Of a stretch of DNA of 8,115 nt, positions 1-6,708 are shown piece by piece. The position numbers were made by a program, and so were the translations under genes. The DNA is from Actinomycetes bacterium (GTDB taxonomy: Bacteria; Actinomycetota; Acidimicrobiia; Acidimicrobiales; Bog-793): contig JAJYGM010000430.1 of NCBI GenBank assembly GCA_021785095.1, positions 1 through 8,115 on the forward strand, given 5' to 3'. A model generated the notes under the pieces. That model was given only the letters and a program-made list of their open reading frames with translations. It was not told the DNA's origin and did no database searches. Each line of letters starts with the position of its first letter. Position 1 is the stretch's first letter.

Positions 1-495
1 GTCGATGCTCTCCGTCCGCACCACGAGCGTTCGCCGAGGTGGACCGTAGAGCTCGAGAGTCCGCTCCTCCGTCGCGCCGATGGGTGTCGATTCGAGCAAC
101 TCCTCGACCGCTTGCGCCGCCAAGGCGTCACCGTGGCGGCCGCTCATGAGCGCGAGCGCGTTCTGATTGGAGAACACGGTCTCTCCGTGCTCGTCGCGGA
201 TCAACACGGCCTGGGGTAAGGCGTCGAGCGCTCGCCGGATCCGGATCGTCTCCGAGCTTGCCTCGTGCACGGCCTCGACGGCGCTGTCTGTGGCCCGCTC
301 CAGGTAGGCGAGACCCTCCTCGACGCTCTTCGGCTCGCGAGCCGGCGGATCGGCTCCTAGGCGAGAAGTCAGCGCCGCGATGCGCTGGCGCAGCGCTCGG
401 GTGCCGCGACGGTCGCCGATGATGAAGACCAGCCAGAGCGCGAGTGCGACGGCCACGGCTGTGATCACGACTTCGGGCACGCTCACGTGCAGCAC
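1..495 (-). CDS. SenX3/PhoR-type sensor histidine kinase, N-terminal part (cut by window edge)
   Basis: 165 codons are visible, reading right to left and open through base 1. Residues 6-27 form one hydrophobic membrane helix (VVITAVAVALALWLVFIIG). About 33-88 is a charged, probably coiled-coil stretch. From about residue 85 the sequence looks like a PAS domain (RRALDALPQAVLIRDEHGE, then VFSNQNAL), followed by the stretch TLELYGPPRRTLVVR, which I recall from SenX3-like kinases. The HisKA and ATPase domains would lie beyond the left edge. By family knowledge such kinases pair with a RegX3/PhoP response regulator and sense phosphate status through PhoU, and a phoU gene on the same strand lies at 6778-7602. 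GTG 495 is chosen because GGAG at 507-510 lies 11 nt upstream. GTG 504 is too close to it and GTG 486 too far. Family call is firm; the phosphate role is inferred. Confidence 0.8.
   Translation of the reverse strand, partial: MLHVSVPEVVITAVAVALALWLVFIIGDRRGTRALRQRIAALTSRLGADPPAREPKSVEEGLAYLERATDSAVEAVHEASSETIRIRRALDALPQAVLIRDEHGETVFSNQNALALMSGRHGDALAAQAVEELLESTPIGATEERTLELYGPPRRTLVVRTESID
474..486 (+). repeat. Left copy of a 13-bp inverted repeat bracketing the T4SS module
   Basis: This stretch read on the minus strand, GTGAGCGTGCCCG, is identical to plus-strand 6782-6794. It lies in the first codons of the kinase, just outside the module. Neither side extends further. A match this long can arise by chance in a GC-rich window, so the link to the module is speculative. 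Confidence 0.3.
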
Positions 496-563
496 GGTGG
501 CCACTACTCCAGCTTGTCAGCATGCTGGGAGAAGTCTGCGTTTTGATATACACTGAAAACACT

Positions 564-578
564 TGTCAAATAATGACA
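564..578. repeat. Inverted repeat TGTCA-N5-TGACA over the divergent -35 boxes
   Basis: Five-base perfect arms (564-568 and 574-578) are separated by AATAA. They overlap the plus-strand TTGTCA and the minus-strand TTGACA, so a protein bound here could affect both directions. The arms are short and the site is only a candidate. Confidence 0.35.
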
Positions 579-587
579 TATCATGGT

Positions 588-602
588 ACTGTTGGAAACA
601 GT
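588..602. repeat. Inverted repeat overlapping the putative -10 box (operator candidate)
   Basis: Arms ACTGTT and AACAGT are perfect reverse complements separated by GGA. The left arm covers most of the proposed plus-strand -10 box (587-592), the position expected for a repressor site. It could also form a small hairpin at the start of the transcript. The regulator is unknown. Confidence 0.4.
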
Positions 603-664
603 CTCGGCCTCCCCGGCCCTTTGTCGCCTGATGCGCTTCAGCGCTCGAACATCGGAGGTCGGTC

Positions 665-976
665 GTGGACCGGTTCATCAGCCACTGGCTACTGTCGGGC
701 AACCCCATCGTTCCCTTTGACCCGACTTCAAGCGCCGTGCCTGGCACGACTCCTCTGGAGACGCTCGCGAACGGCATCGGCTGGTGGGCCCTCATGGCGG
801 CCCTCGTCGGCGTCGTGCTCGGCGCGGCTGCGTGGGCGCTCGGGAGCCACACGAACAACTACCAGTACTCGAGCGCTGGCCGACGCGCAGTGATCGTGTC
901 AGCGATGGCAGCGCTCGTGATCGGGGCAGCCCCTACGGTCATCAATTTCCTCTTCAGCCAGGGCAAGCTCTTCTGA
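665..976 (+). CDS. Small two-helix membrane protein of the T4SS cluster (DUF6112-like)
   Basis: 103 aa. GTG 665 is preceded by GGAGG (654-658) at a 6-nt spacing, a good ribosome binding site that fixes this start. Two membrane helices are predicted: about residues 38-59 (IGWWALMAALVGVVLGAAAWAL) and 75-97 (AVIVSAMAALVIGAAPTVINF). A short polar segment containing NNYQYSSAGRR joins them, and the tail after the second helix is very short. Size, topology and position as first gene before TrbL- and SCO6880-type genes match the small integral membrane protein (DUF6112 type, from memory) of actinobacterial conjugation clusters. VirB2-type pilins and VirB3 share a small two-helix topology, so a pilin or channel-subunit role is possible but unproven. 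The next gene begins 52 nt downstream. Confidence 0.72.
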   Translation: MDRFISHWLLSGNPIVPFDPTSSAVPGTTPLETLANGIGWWALMAALVGVVLGAAAWALGSHTNNYQYSSAGRRAVIVSAMAALVIGAAPTVINFLFSQGKLF

Positions 977-1028
977 GTGCCGCCCAGGTTGTCTCGATGG
1001 CTCCGGTGGTCGGCGAGGGGTGGCAGCG

Positions 1029-2282
1029 ATGACGCTCTATGTCGGCCCGCTCGTGGGCGGCGCTCCGGTCGCCCCCGCGTCGCTGCTCCCCAGCCCGACG
1101 GGATTGCTGAAGCAGCTTGCAGAGGACTTGATCTCGGGCGCGTTCTCGACGTTCTCGCAGTGGGTGGCAAAGGGTACGGTCTGGCTCCTCCACGAGGCGT
1201 GGGCAGCGCTGTCAGCCACGAGCGAGCCAGTGCTGGCGGGCAGTGCCTTCTCAGCCGAGTACCAGGTCATGGTCCTCATCGGTGCAGCCGTGGCCCTGCC
1301 GCTCCTCGCGCTCGGCGTCATCCAGTCGGTTGCGCGCCAGGATCCGAGCGGGCTCTTGCGAACTGCCTTGCTCCGCCTCCCGATGGCGCTCCTTTTGACT
1401 GGTGTGGTAACCGAGCTCGTGACGCTCGGTCTCAGCTTCACCGATCAGGCGAGCGTTGCGCTCTTAAGCGCCGGGGGAAGCTCAGCCGCTCACGCTTTCG
1501 CCAACATCGAAGCCGCCCTTGCGCCTGGTGCTCCGGGCGTCTACGGCTTTGGAGAATTGATCCTTGTCGTAGTGGTCGCGCTGGTGAGCTTCCTGCTCTG
1601 GGTCGAGCTCGCAGTCAGATCTGCCGCGGTGGCGGTCGCGGCGATGTTCCTCCCGCTCGCCCTTGCAGGGCTGGTCTGGCCTGCGACGTCGCATTGGGCA
1701 CGCCGTCTCGGTGAGACTCTTGCAGGGCTCGTGCTCATGAAGCTTGTGATGGCAGCTGCGCTCGCCCTAGCCGGTGGGGCCCTGGCAGCCGGTGCCGGCG
1801 GTGTATCGAGCATCGTCGAAGGGGTGGCTCTTCTCGGTCTGACAGCCTTTGCCCCCTTTGCCCTCTTCCGGCTCATCCCGATGCTCGAGAGCGGGGCCGT
1901 GAGCCACCTCGAAGGTGTGCGCCCAGCACAGGCCGTAAGGCATCAGGCATGGTCGCTGGCCTCGGACGGCGCGCGAGCGCTCGGTGACGGTGTCCTCGGC
2001 TCGAAGCCGGGAGCTGTGCCGGGCTCGACCTCGGCGGACGTGGGTGGCCTCCTGGCGGGGGCTGTTGCGACGGCTGCTTCGGCGGGGGCTGCTGCGACGG
2101 CCGCTTCGGCGGGAGCTACCGCAGGCGGTTCATCAGCAGGGAACGGAGGCGCCGGTGCTGCGGGAGGCGCCGGTCCAGGAGCGGCCGCGTCACAGGGCCG
2201 ATCTTCGGCCAAGCGCGGGGAGAGCGGTTGGGCGAGCTACATCGTCGAGAGATCACAAAGGAGCAGCAGTGGCACCCTCTGA
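1029..2282 (+). CDS. TrbL/VirB6-like polytopic conjugation channel protein
   Basis: 417 aa. ATG 1029 follows GAGGGG (1015-1020) by 8 nt; an in-frame GTG at 1020 lies inside that ribosome binding site and is less likely. A soluble N-terminus of about 75 residues is followed by roughly six hydrophobic helices (near 80-101, 113-134, 173-195, 197-218, 228-252 and 260-280). A loop with RQDPSGLLRTALLRLP lies between the first two. The last 110 or so residues are Ala/Gly/Ser-rich and low in complexity, ending in a charged tail. This architecture matches TrbL/VirB6 inner-membrane proteins, which form the translocation channel in type IV secretion. It ends inside the next gene (14-nt overlap), implying co-translation. 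The family is assigned from topology and context rather than a catalytic motif. Confidence 0.75.
   Translation: MTLYVGPLVGGAPVAPASLLPSPTGLLKQLAEDLISGAFSTFSQWVAKGTVWLLHEAWAALSATSEPVLAGSAFSAEYQVMVLIGAAVALPLLALGVIQSVARQDPSGLLRTALLRLPMALLLTGVVTELVTLGLSFTDQASVALLSAGGSSAAHAFANIEAALAPGAPGVYGFGELILVVVVALVSFLLWVELAVRSAAVAVAAMFLPLALAGLVWPATSHWARRLGETLAGLVLMKLVMAAALALAGGALAAGAGGVSSIVEGVALLGLTAFAPFALFRLIPMLESGAVSHLEGVRPAQAVRHQAWSLASDGARALGDGVLGSKPGAVPGSTSADVGGLLAGAVATAASAGAAATAASAGATAGGSSAGNGGAGAAGGAGPGAAASQGRSSAKRGESGWASYIVERSQRSSSGTL
2053..2120 (+). repeat. 27-nt tandem repeat in the Ala-rich tail of the TrbL-like gene
   Basis: Units at 2067-2093 and 2094-2120 match at 23 of 27 bases, and a partial unit precedes them from about 2053. 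Each unit encodes a nine-residue Ala-rich block (ATAASAGA-type). Being a multiple of three, gain or loss of a unit keeps the frame. Substitutions at four sites show the duplication is not recent. Confidence 0.7.
2257..2263 (+). promoter_or_regulatory. Ribosome binding site deciding the SCO6880 start
   Basis: AAAGGAG lies 5 nt before GTG 2269, inside the end of the preceding gene. It is the best Shine-Dalgarno match near this junction and rules out the much longer in-frame extension that starts at 1984. Confidence 0.75.
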
Positions 2283-3771
2283 TTCGGCAGCCGCTCGGTA
2301 CCGTCTCGGTCCGCGTAGCACCCGGGGCCTCATCGCCGGGTGGCGAGCCGGGCAGATCGCGTGCGTCGCAACCGCGCTGATTATTGCTGTCGGGCTGCTG
2401 CGGTCACTGGGCGGAGCCGCCGGTGGGATTCTGGCCTTCTCCGCGGTGGCGGCAGGTGTGGCCGTCGCGTCGTGGCCCGTTGGAGGTCGAACGCTCGAAC
2501 AGTGGGCGCCGGTCGTGGCGCGCTTTGCCCTTCGCGGCCTCGCGGGTCGGCGCGGCCGCGTGGGGCGGCGCGACCTCGCGCTTGCCCCGCCCGGGAGGCG
2601 CCCCAAGGGGTCGCTCGGCCAGCTCGAGCTGGTAGAGCTGGCCGAGTCGCGAGATCGCAAGGCGTCACCTGCACCCGGCTCTGCCAAGAGAGGTCTGCCC
2701 GGCCCTTCCCACTCGGCACGAGGTGGAGGTGGACCGGACACCGCAGGCGAGCCAGCCGGCATCGGTGTGATCAACGACCGCTCCTCGTCCACCTGGACTG
2801 CAGTGATGCCTGTCGGCGGCACGGGGTTTGCCCTTCTTGGGGAGGCCGAGAGAAGCGAACGGATCGGTGCATGGTCAGGAGTGCTCGCAGCAATGGCGAG
2901 AGAGACATCCGGGCTGCACCGGCTGCAGTGGCTGTCGAGCATCTATCCCGCGTGGCTCGACGGAACCCTGGCTGCGGACGGGACGGGCCCACCTGGAGAT
3001 CACTACGCGCAGCTCATCGAGGAGGCGTCGCCGCATCTATGGGCTCACGAGGTCTACGTCGCTGTGACGTTGCGTCGCAACGCCTCGCTGAGGAACAGCT
3101 CGCAGGGCACCGCCTCGATGCTGCGCGAGCAGCTGTCGAGCCTGGAGGAAAGGCTTTGTAGTGCAGGCCTCTCACCGGGCCAAGCGCTCTCGCCCCGGTT
3201 ACTTGCAGGTCTAGTCCGCCGGAGCTTTGCAGTGACCTCGTCGACCCTGCCCACGGCTTGGCCGTGGCCGGTAAGTGTCGACGACGGGTGGTGGCGACTT
3301 CGTACGGACGCTTCATGGCATGCGAGCTTCTGGATCGCCGAGTGGCCACGTTCGCAGGTGGGCGGGGGTTTCTTGCTGCCGATGCTTCTCGAGCCGGGGC
3401 TACGGCGCATCGTGTCGGTGACGATGGCGCCCGTGGCGGCCCAAAAGGCGGTCCGGAGAGCCGAGCGAGATCGTACGGAGGGCACAGCGGACGTCGAGAT
3501 GCGGCACCGACACGGCTTCGCGGTGACAGCGAGGGCTGTGCGCGAGCAGGAGAGCCGGCAGCAACGCGAGGCGGAGCTGGCCGAGGGCCATGCCGGGTAC
3601 TACTACTCGGGCTACGTCACTGTGACAGCAGACGATCCGGAGGAGTTGGGGCGTGCCTGTGCGCGCCTCGAACAGGCGGCAGCTCTCGCACAGCTGGATC
3701 TCCACCGACTCTTCGGGGCCCAAGAGGACGGCTTCTGCGCTACGTTGCCAATTGGGCGGGGATGCAGGTGA
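2269..3771 (+). CDS. SCO6880-family conjugation protein (PrgI-like anchor plus VirB4 N-terminal-like region)
   Basis: 500 aa from GTG 2269, with AAAGGAG 5 nt upstream. Two membrane helices occur near the N-terminus (about 29-45 and 50-68), followed by GGRTLEQWAPVV, as I recall from SCO6880 proteins. A basic, Pro/Gly-rich linker spans about 90-170. The rest resembles the N-terminal, non-ATPase part of VirB4: FALLGEAERSERIGAWSGVL, then LHRLQWLSSIYP, and near the end GYVTVTADDPEELGRACARL and LHRLFGAQEDGF. No Walker motif is present; the ATPase is in the next gene. The likely role is to anchor the VirB4-like motor to the membrane channel. The gene overlaps the previous one by 14 nt and the next by 4 nt (GTGA). 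Family assignment is good; the split-VirB4 interpretation is inference. Confidence 0.82.
   Translation: MAPSDSAAARYRLGPRSTRGLIAGWRAGQIACVATALIIAVGLLRSLGGAAGGILAFSAVAAGVAVASWPVGGRTLEQWAPVVARFALRGLAGRRGRVGRRDLALAPPGRRPKGSLGQLELVELAESRDRKASPAPGSAKRGLPGPSHSARGGGGPDTAGEPAGIGVINDRSSSTWTAVMPVGGTGFALLGEAERSERIGAWSGVLAAMARETSGLHRLQWLSSIYPAWLDGTLAADGTGPPGDHYAQLIEEASPHLWAHEVYVAVTLRRNASLRNSSQGTASMLREQLSSLEERLCSAGLSPGQALSPRLLAGLVRRSFAVTSSTLPTAWPWPVSVDDGWWRLRTDASWHASFWIAEWPRSQVGGGFLLPMLLEPGLRRIVSVTMAPVAAQKAVRRAERDRTEGTADVEMRHRHGFAVTARAVREQESRQQREAELAEGHAGYYYSGYVTVTADDPEELGRACARLEQAAALAQLDLHRLFGAQEDGFCATLPIGRGCR
2614..2646 (+). repeat. Perfect 12-bp inverted repeat (hairpin) inside the SCO6880 gene
   Basis: Arms 2614-2625 (CTCGGCCAGCTC) and 2635-2646 (GAGCTGGCCGAG) are exact reverse complements around a 9-nt loop. 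It lies in codons 116-126, in the linker between the membrane anchor and the VirB4-like part. The protein segment is a Leu/Glu run, so GAG/CTG codon choice explains some but not all of the symmetry. It could fold in the mRNA. Confidence 0.6.
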
Positions 3772-5078
3772 TCAAGTCGAGACTCCCGGCGCACGAGGCT
3801 ACGACCGCACAGCTCGGTGCTGCCTACCCCTTCGTGGCGTCGCGACCGCTCGGCGTCAGCCGCGTGTTCGTCGGTCGTGACCTCGCCGGCGGGCCGTTCA
3901 TGCACGACCCGTTCGCGCTTTACGCCTCCGGCGCTCTGACGAACCCGAACGTGGCGATTCTCGGTCAGATCGGGCGGGGCAAGAGCGCCCTTGTGAAGAG
4001 CTATCTCTACCGACAGGCGGCATTTGGGCGGCAGATAGCAGTTCTTGACCCGAAGGGCGAGTATGGCGGGCTCGCGGCGGCGCTCGGCGTCGAGCCGATA
4101 GTGCTCTCGCCGAGCGGGGGCGTGCGGATCAATCCTCTCGACGACGCCGGCCTGGCAGGAGGTGGCACCGCGGACGTCCGCCACCGCCGGCTCGTACTGC
4201 TCGGCTCTCTGGCGGAAGCCACGCTGCACCGCCGGCTCACCCCCCGCGAGCATCTTGCCCTCGATCTCGGGCTCGACCATGCTGCCGCGAGGTGCTCGGT
4301 ACCGACGCTCAGCGCCGTCGTGGACGCCGTTCTCCGGCCCGATCCCGACGCCGGACTGCCAATCGGAGTGACGACCGAAGTTCTCGTGACCGATGGACGT
4401 GACGTCGGCCTGGAGCTGCGTCGCCTCGTCGGCGGCGATCTCGCGGGCATGTTCGACGGCGAGACGACCCCGACAGTCGCGACCAAGGGCCAAGAACGTG
4501 CCCCGTCTTTGGCATCTGGCTCGACACGAGCTCAGCACGATGGCCCCAGGGCTCTCATCGTCGACCTCTCGCAGGTGTACCACTCCGAAGCCCTGCCCGC
4601 CCTGATGGTGTGCGCGGCTGCGTGGCTCCAGTCCATGACGGGCCTGGAAGAGACTCAGACCCTGCTCGTCGTCGACGAGGCATGGGCAGTCCTGAGTGAT
4701 GTCGCAGTCGGTCGGTTCCTCCGGTCGTCGTGGAAGCTCGCGAGGGCTCGCGGCGTCGCCAATATCGCCGTCTGTCACCGAGCCAGTGACCTGAGCGCGA
4801 GTGGCGCCGCCGGGAGCGAGGAGGCGCGCCTCGCCGAGGGCCTGCTGGCCGACTCCGAAACGGTCATCTGCTACGCGCAACCCGCCTCGGAGCTGGAGCC
4901 GTTGGCCGGGGTGCTCGGCTGTGAGGTGAGCGATCTCGCGTTTCTTCCGAGACTTCCCCGTGGTGTGGCTCTCTGGCGGGTGGGGGGCCAGTCCTACCTC
5001 GTCGAGCACCTTCTTGCCAGGCACGAGAGCGTCATGGTCGACACCGATGCCCGTTTCCGCCAAAGCATCACCGCCTAG
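3768..5078 (+). CDS. VirB4-like conjugation ATPase
   Basis: 436 aa from GTG 3768. This start overlaps the preceding stop as GTGA and has GGGG (3758-3761) 6 nt upstream; ATG 3762 is an alternative but has no spaced ribosome binding site. Walker A is GQIGRGKS at 66-73, followed by AVLDPKGEYGGL (91-102). Walker B is LLVVDE at 299-304, followed by AWAVL. NIAVCHRASDL after it matches the sensor-like segment of VirB4/TraG ATPases. The protein lacks the VirB4 N-terminal domain, which appears to be supplied by the upstream SCO6880-type protein. It probably hydrolyses ATP at the cytoplasmic face of the membrane to drive assembly of, or transport through, the channel. It ends 32 nt inside the coupling-protein gene. 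All key nucleotide-binding residues are intact. Confidence 0.88.
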   Translation: MIKSRLPAHEATTAQLGAAYPFVASRPLGVSRVFVGRDLAGGPFMHDPFALYASGALTNPNVAILGQIGRGKSALVKSYLYRQAAFGRQIAVLDPKGEYGGLAAALGVEPIVLSPSGGVRINPLDDAGLAGGGTADVRHRRLVLLGSLAEATLHRRLTPREHLALDLGLDHAAARCSVPTLSAVVDAVLRPDPDAGLPIGVTTEVLVTDGRDVGLELRRLVGGDLAGMFDGETTPTVATKGQERAPSLASGSTRAQHDGPRALIVDLSQVYHSEALPALMVCAAAWLQSMTGLEETQTLLVVDEAWAVLSDVAVGRFLRSSWKLARARGVANIAVCHRASDLSASGAAGSEEARLAEGLLADSETVICYAQPASELEPLAGVLGCEVSDLAFLPRLPRGVALWRVGGQSYLVEHLLARHESVMVDTDARFRQSITA

Positions 5079-6708
5079 GCGCCGCGGGGGCGGGACCCCG
5101 GCGGGTGGGGCCGGACGAGCGCCCAAGCCCTCCGGCTTGCTCCCCGATCTGCTGGCCGGCCTGGGAATTCTCGTCGTCCTCGTCGCCGCCGAGATCCGCC
5201 GACTGAAAAGTGATGCGCGGGCGGGCGGGCATCTGCTGGGCACGGTCGCGCTCGTGGCATCGGTCGTGGTCGTGGTCGCGGTCGTCGTCACGATTGGCCT
5301 TGTCCTTGGTCGCCGCAGGATGCACCCGAGCGCGAGGGGGCTCGCTGGCAGCTCCGCGGTCCAAGCCACGAGAGCGCGCAGGGCACCGGAGCCGGGCTGG
5401 GCAAGCCGCAGCGACGTGAGGGACTTGCAAGTGGATGCCCCGCCCGGCAACCGGATCGTGCTTGGTGCCCATGGTCGGAGGCTCCTCGCAGCAGAAGCGA
5501 GCCAGTCGGTCCTTGTCGTCGGTCCGACCCAGTCGGGAAAGACGAGCGGCCTGGCCATCCCGGCGATCAGGGAGTGGGCCGGCCCCGTCGTCGCGACGAG
5601 CGTGAAGTCTGACCTTGTTCGCGTGACCCTCGAGGATCGACAAGGCCGCGGCCGCGTGCAGCTGTACGATCCGACCGAGGCGACCGGGCTCACGCCGACC
5701 AGCTGGTCGCCGCTCTCGGCTGCCGGCACCTGGGCCGGCGCGAGGCGGCTGGCATCCGCGCTCTGCTCGGTCGCCAGAGCAGATGCGGGCAGCGCCATGG
5801 AGGACGCGGCTTTCTGGTATGCGTCGGCCGAGAAGCTGCTCGCGCCTCTCCTCTTGGCGGCTCGGTCGTCAGGTGCCGAGATGACCGATGTCGTACGCTG
5901 GATCGACGAGGAGGAGACGAGGGAGCCACTGCTTGCTCTCGAGCTGGCGGGGGTTCCAGACGCGGTTCGAGCTGCCCGGACGAGCTTTGGGAGAGAGGAG
6001 CGTCAGCGGAGCTCGGTGTTCGCGACGGCGGAGACGATCGTCGCCGGTTTCGGTGATCCGACCGTCGCAGCTTCCTCGAGGGGCGCAGGCCTCCAACCCT
6101 CCGACCTTTTGGACGGCGGAGCCGGAACGCTCTACTGCTGTGCGCCCGCGCGCGAGCAGGAGCGCCTCCGGCCCGTGTTCGTGGCTCTCCTGCGGCAGGT
6201 GATCGATGCCGCATTCGAGCAGTCGGGCCGGCTCGGCCACCCTCTCGACCCGCCGCTGCTCGTCGTGCTCGACGAAGCCGCCAACATCGCTCCGATCGCC
6301 GACCTGGACACGATCGTCTCCACGGCGGCCGGTCACGGCATCCAGCTCCTCACTGTCTGGCAGGACTTCTCCCAGATCGAGGCCCGCTTTGGCAGACGGT
6401 GGCCCACGATCGTCAACAACCACCGGGCCAAGGTGCTGTGTCCTGGGAGCGCCGACCCCTTGACTCTCGATCACATGAGCTCGCTCATCGGAGAGGACGA
6501 GCGCCACGACTTGTCGACGACTGTCGGGGACGACGGGCGGTGGAGTAGCACCCAGACTGCTTCGCTCCGGCGTGTGGCGCCGACGGCGGCTCTTCGCAAG
6601 CTCTGCCTTGGTGAGGCGGTGGTCGTCTACGGAGCCCTGCCCCCTGCCCGTGTCCGGCTCCGCCCCTACTATGAGCAGTCGCGAGCAGTCGCGAGGAGCA
6701 GGAGATGA
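5047..6708 (+). CDS. VirD4/TraG-type coupling ATPase
   Basis: 553 aa from ATG 5047, overlapping the previous gene by 32 nt; no good ribosome binding site is seen, so translation may depend on the upstream gene. A basic tail (about 1-30) precedes two membrane helices (31-48 and 66-87, the second almost all Val/Ala). Walker A is GPTQSGKTS at 159-167, then SVKSDLV. The central region includes FWYASAEKLLAPLLLAA, as in actinobacterial TraD proteins. Walker B is LLVVLDEAAN at 404-413, followed by TVWQDFSQIEARFG, a coupling-protein signature. In conjugation, this hexameric ATPase receives the relaxase-DNA or protein substrate and feeds it to the channel. The last residues, after PYYEQ, are encoded by a 10-bp tandem repeat that sets the reading frame at the end. 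Confidence 0.9.
   Translation: MPVSAKASPPRRRGGGTPAGGAGRAPKPSGLLPDLLAGLGILVVLVAAEIRRLKSDARAGGHLLGTVALVASVVVVVAVVVTIGLVLGRRRMHPSARGLAGSSAVQATRARRAPEPGWASRSDVRDLQVDAPPGNRIVLGAHGRRLLAAEASQSVLVVGPTQSGKTSGLAIPAIREWAGPVVATSVKSDLVRVTLEDRQGRGRVQLYDPTEATGLTPTSWSPLSAAGTWAGARRLASALCSVARADAGSAMEDAAFWYASAEKLLAPLLLAARSSGAEMTDVVRWIDEEETREPLLALELAGVPDAVRAARTSFGREERQRSSVFATAETIVAGFGDPTVAASSRGAGLQPSDLLDGGAGTLYCCAPAREQERLRPVFVALLRQVIDAAFEQSGRLGHPLDPPLLVVLDEAANIAPIADLDTIVSTAAGHGIQLLTVWQDFSQIEARFGRRWPTIVNNHRAKVLCPGSADPLTLDHMSSLIGEDERHDLSTTVGDDGRWSSTQTASLRRVAPTAALRKLCLGEAVVVYGALPPARVRLRPYYEQSRAVARSRR
6673..6692 (+). repeat. 10-bp tandem duplication at the 3' end of the coupling-protein gene
   Basis: GAGCAGTCGC occurs twice, head to tail, at 6673-6682 and 6683-6692. 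Ten bases is not a multiple of three, so copy number decides the C-terminal frame. With two copies the protein stops at 6708. With one copy it would read on to a TAG at 6779-6781, adding about 30 residues after PYYEQ. Confidence 0.8.

Larger units (their letters stand above)
541..602. promoter_or_regulatory. AT-rich bidirectional promoter/operator region
   Basis: This short stretch is strikingly AT-rich in a GC-rich window and lies between the divergent kinase and conjugation genes. Plus strand: TTGTCA (563-568), an 18-nt spacer, then TACTGT (587-592) preceded by TGG, an extended -10 pattern. This would drive the secretion genes with a leader of about 65 nt. Minus strand: a perfect TTGACA (569-564) is followed by the A/T-rich run TATATCAAAA (550-541), a possible kinase promoter, though its spacing is poor (15 nt to TATCAA). 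Two inverted repeats overlap these boxes: TGTCA-N5-TGACA (564-578) and ACTGTT-GGA-AACAGT (588-602). Promoter assignments are by eye. Confidence 0.5.
665..6708 (+). mobile_element. Conjugative T4SS core module, probable integrative-element remnant
   Basis: Five same-strand genes form a minimal actinobacterial conjugation core: small membrane protein, TrbL/VirB6-like, SCO6880, VirB4-like ATPase and VirD4-like ATPase. The gene order is the one usual in actinobacterial integrative elements. No relaxase, integrase, excisionase, replication gene or lytic transglycosylase is present between the flanking chromosomal genes. Both flanks are minus-strand phosphate-signalling genes. The limits given are gene limits; exact element ends are not visible. 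Confidence 0.5.

Noticed and set aside
128..562. 144-codon minus-strand frame over the kinase
   Set aside because: An Arg-rich shadow in the wrong frame; the kinase frame carries the membrane helix and PAS-like sequence.
977..1714. 245-codon plus-strand frame over the TrbL-like gene
   Set aside because: Arg/Pro-rich out-of-frame shadow; the membrane helices are in the other frame.
3251..3267. 7-bp hairpin CCACGGC-TTG-GCCGTGG in the SCO6880 gene
   Set aside because: Stems of this length are expected several times by chance in a GC-rich window of this size.
3612..5798. 728-codon open frame on the minus strand across the VirB4-like and coupling-protein genes
   Set aside because: It is antisense to two genes with intact Walker motifs, its translation is compositionally odd with no recognizable domain, and long antisense frames are common in GC-rich DNA.
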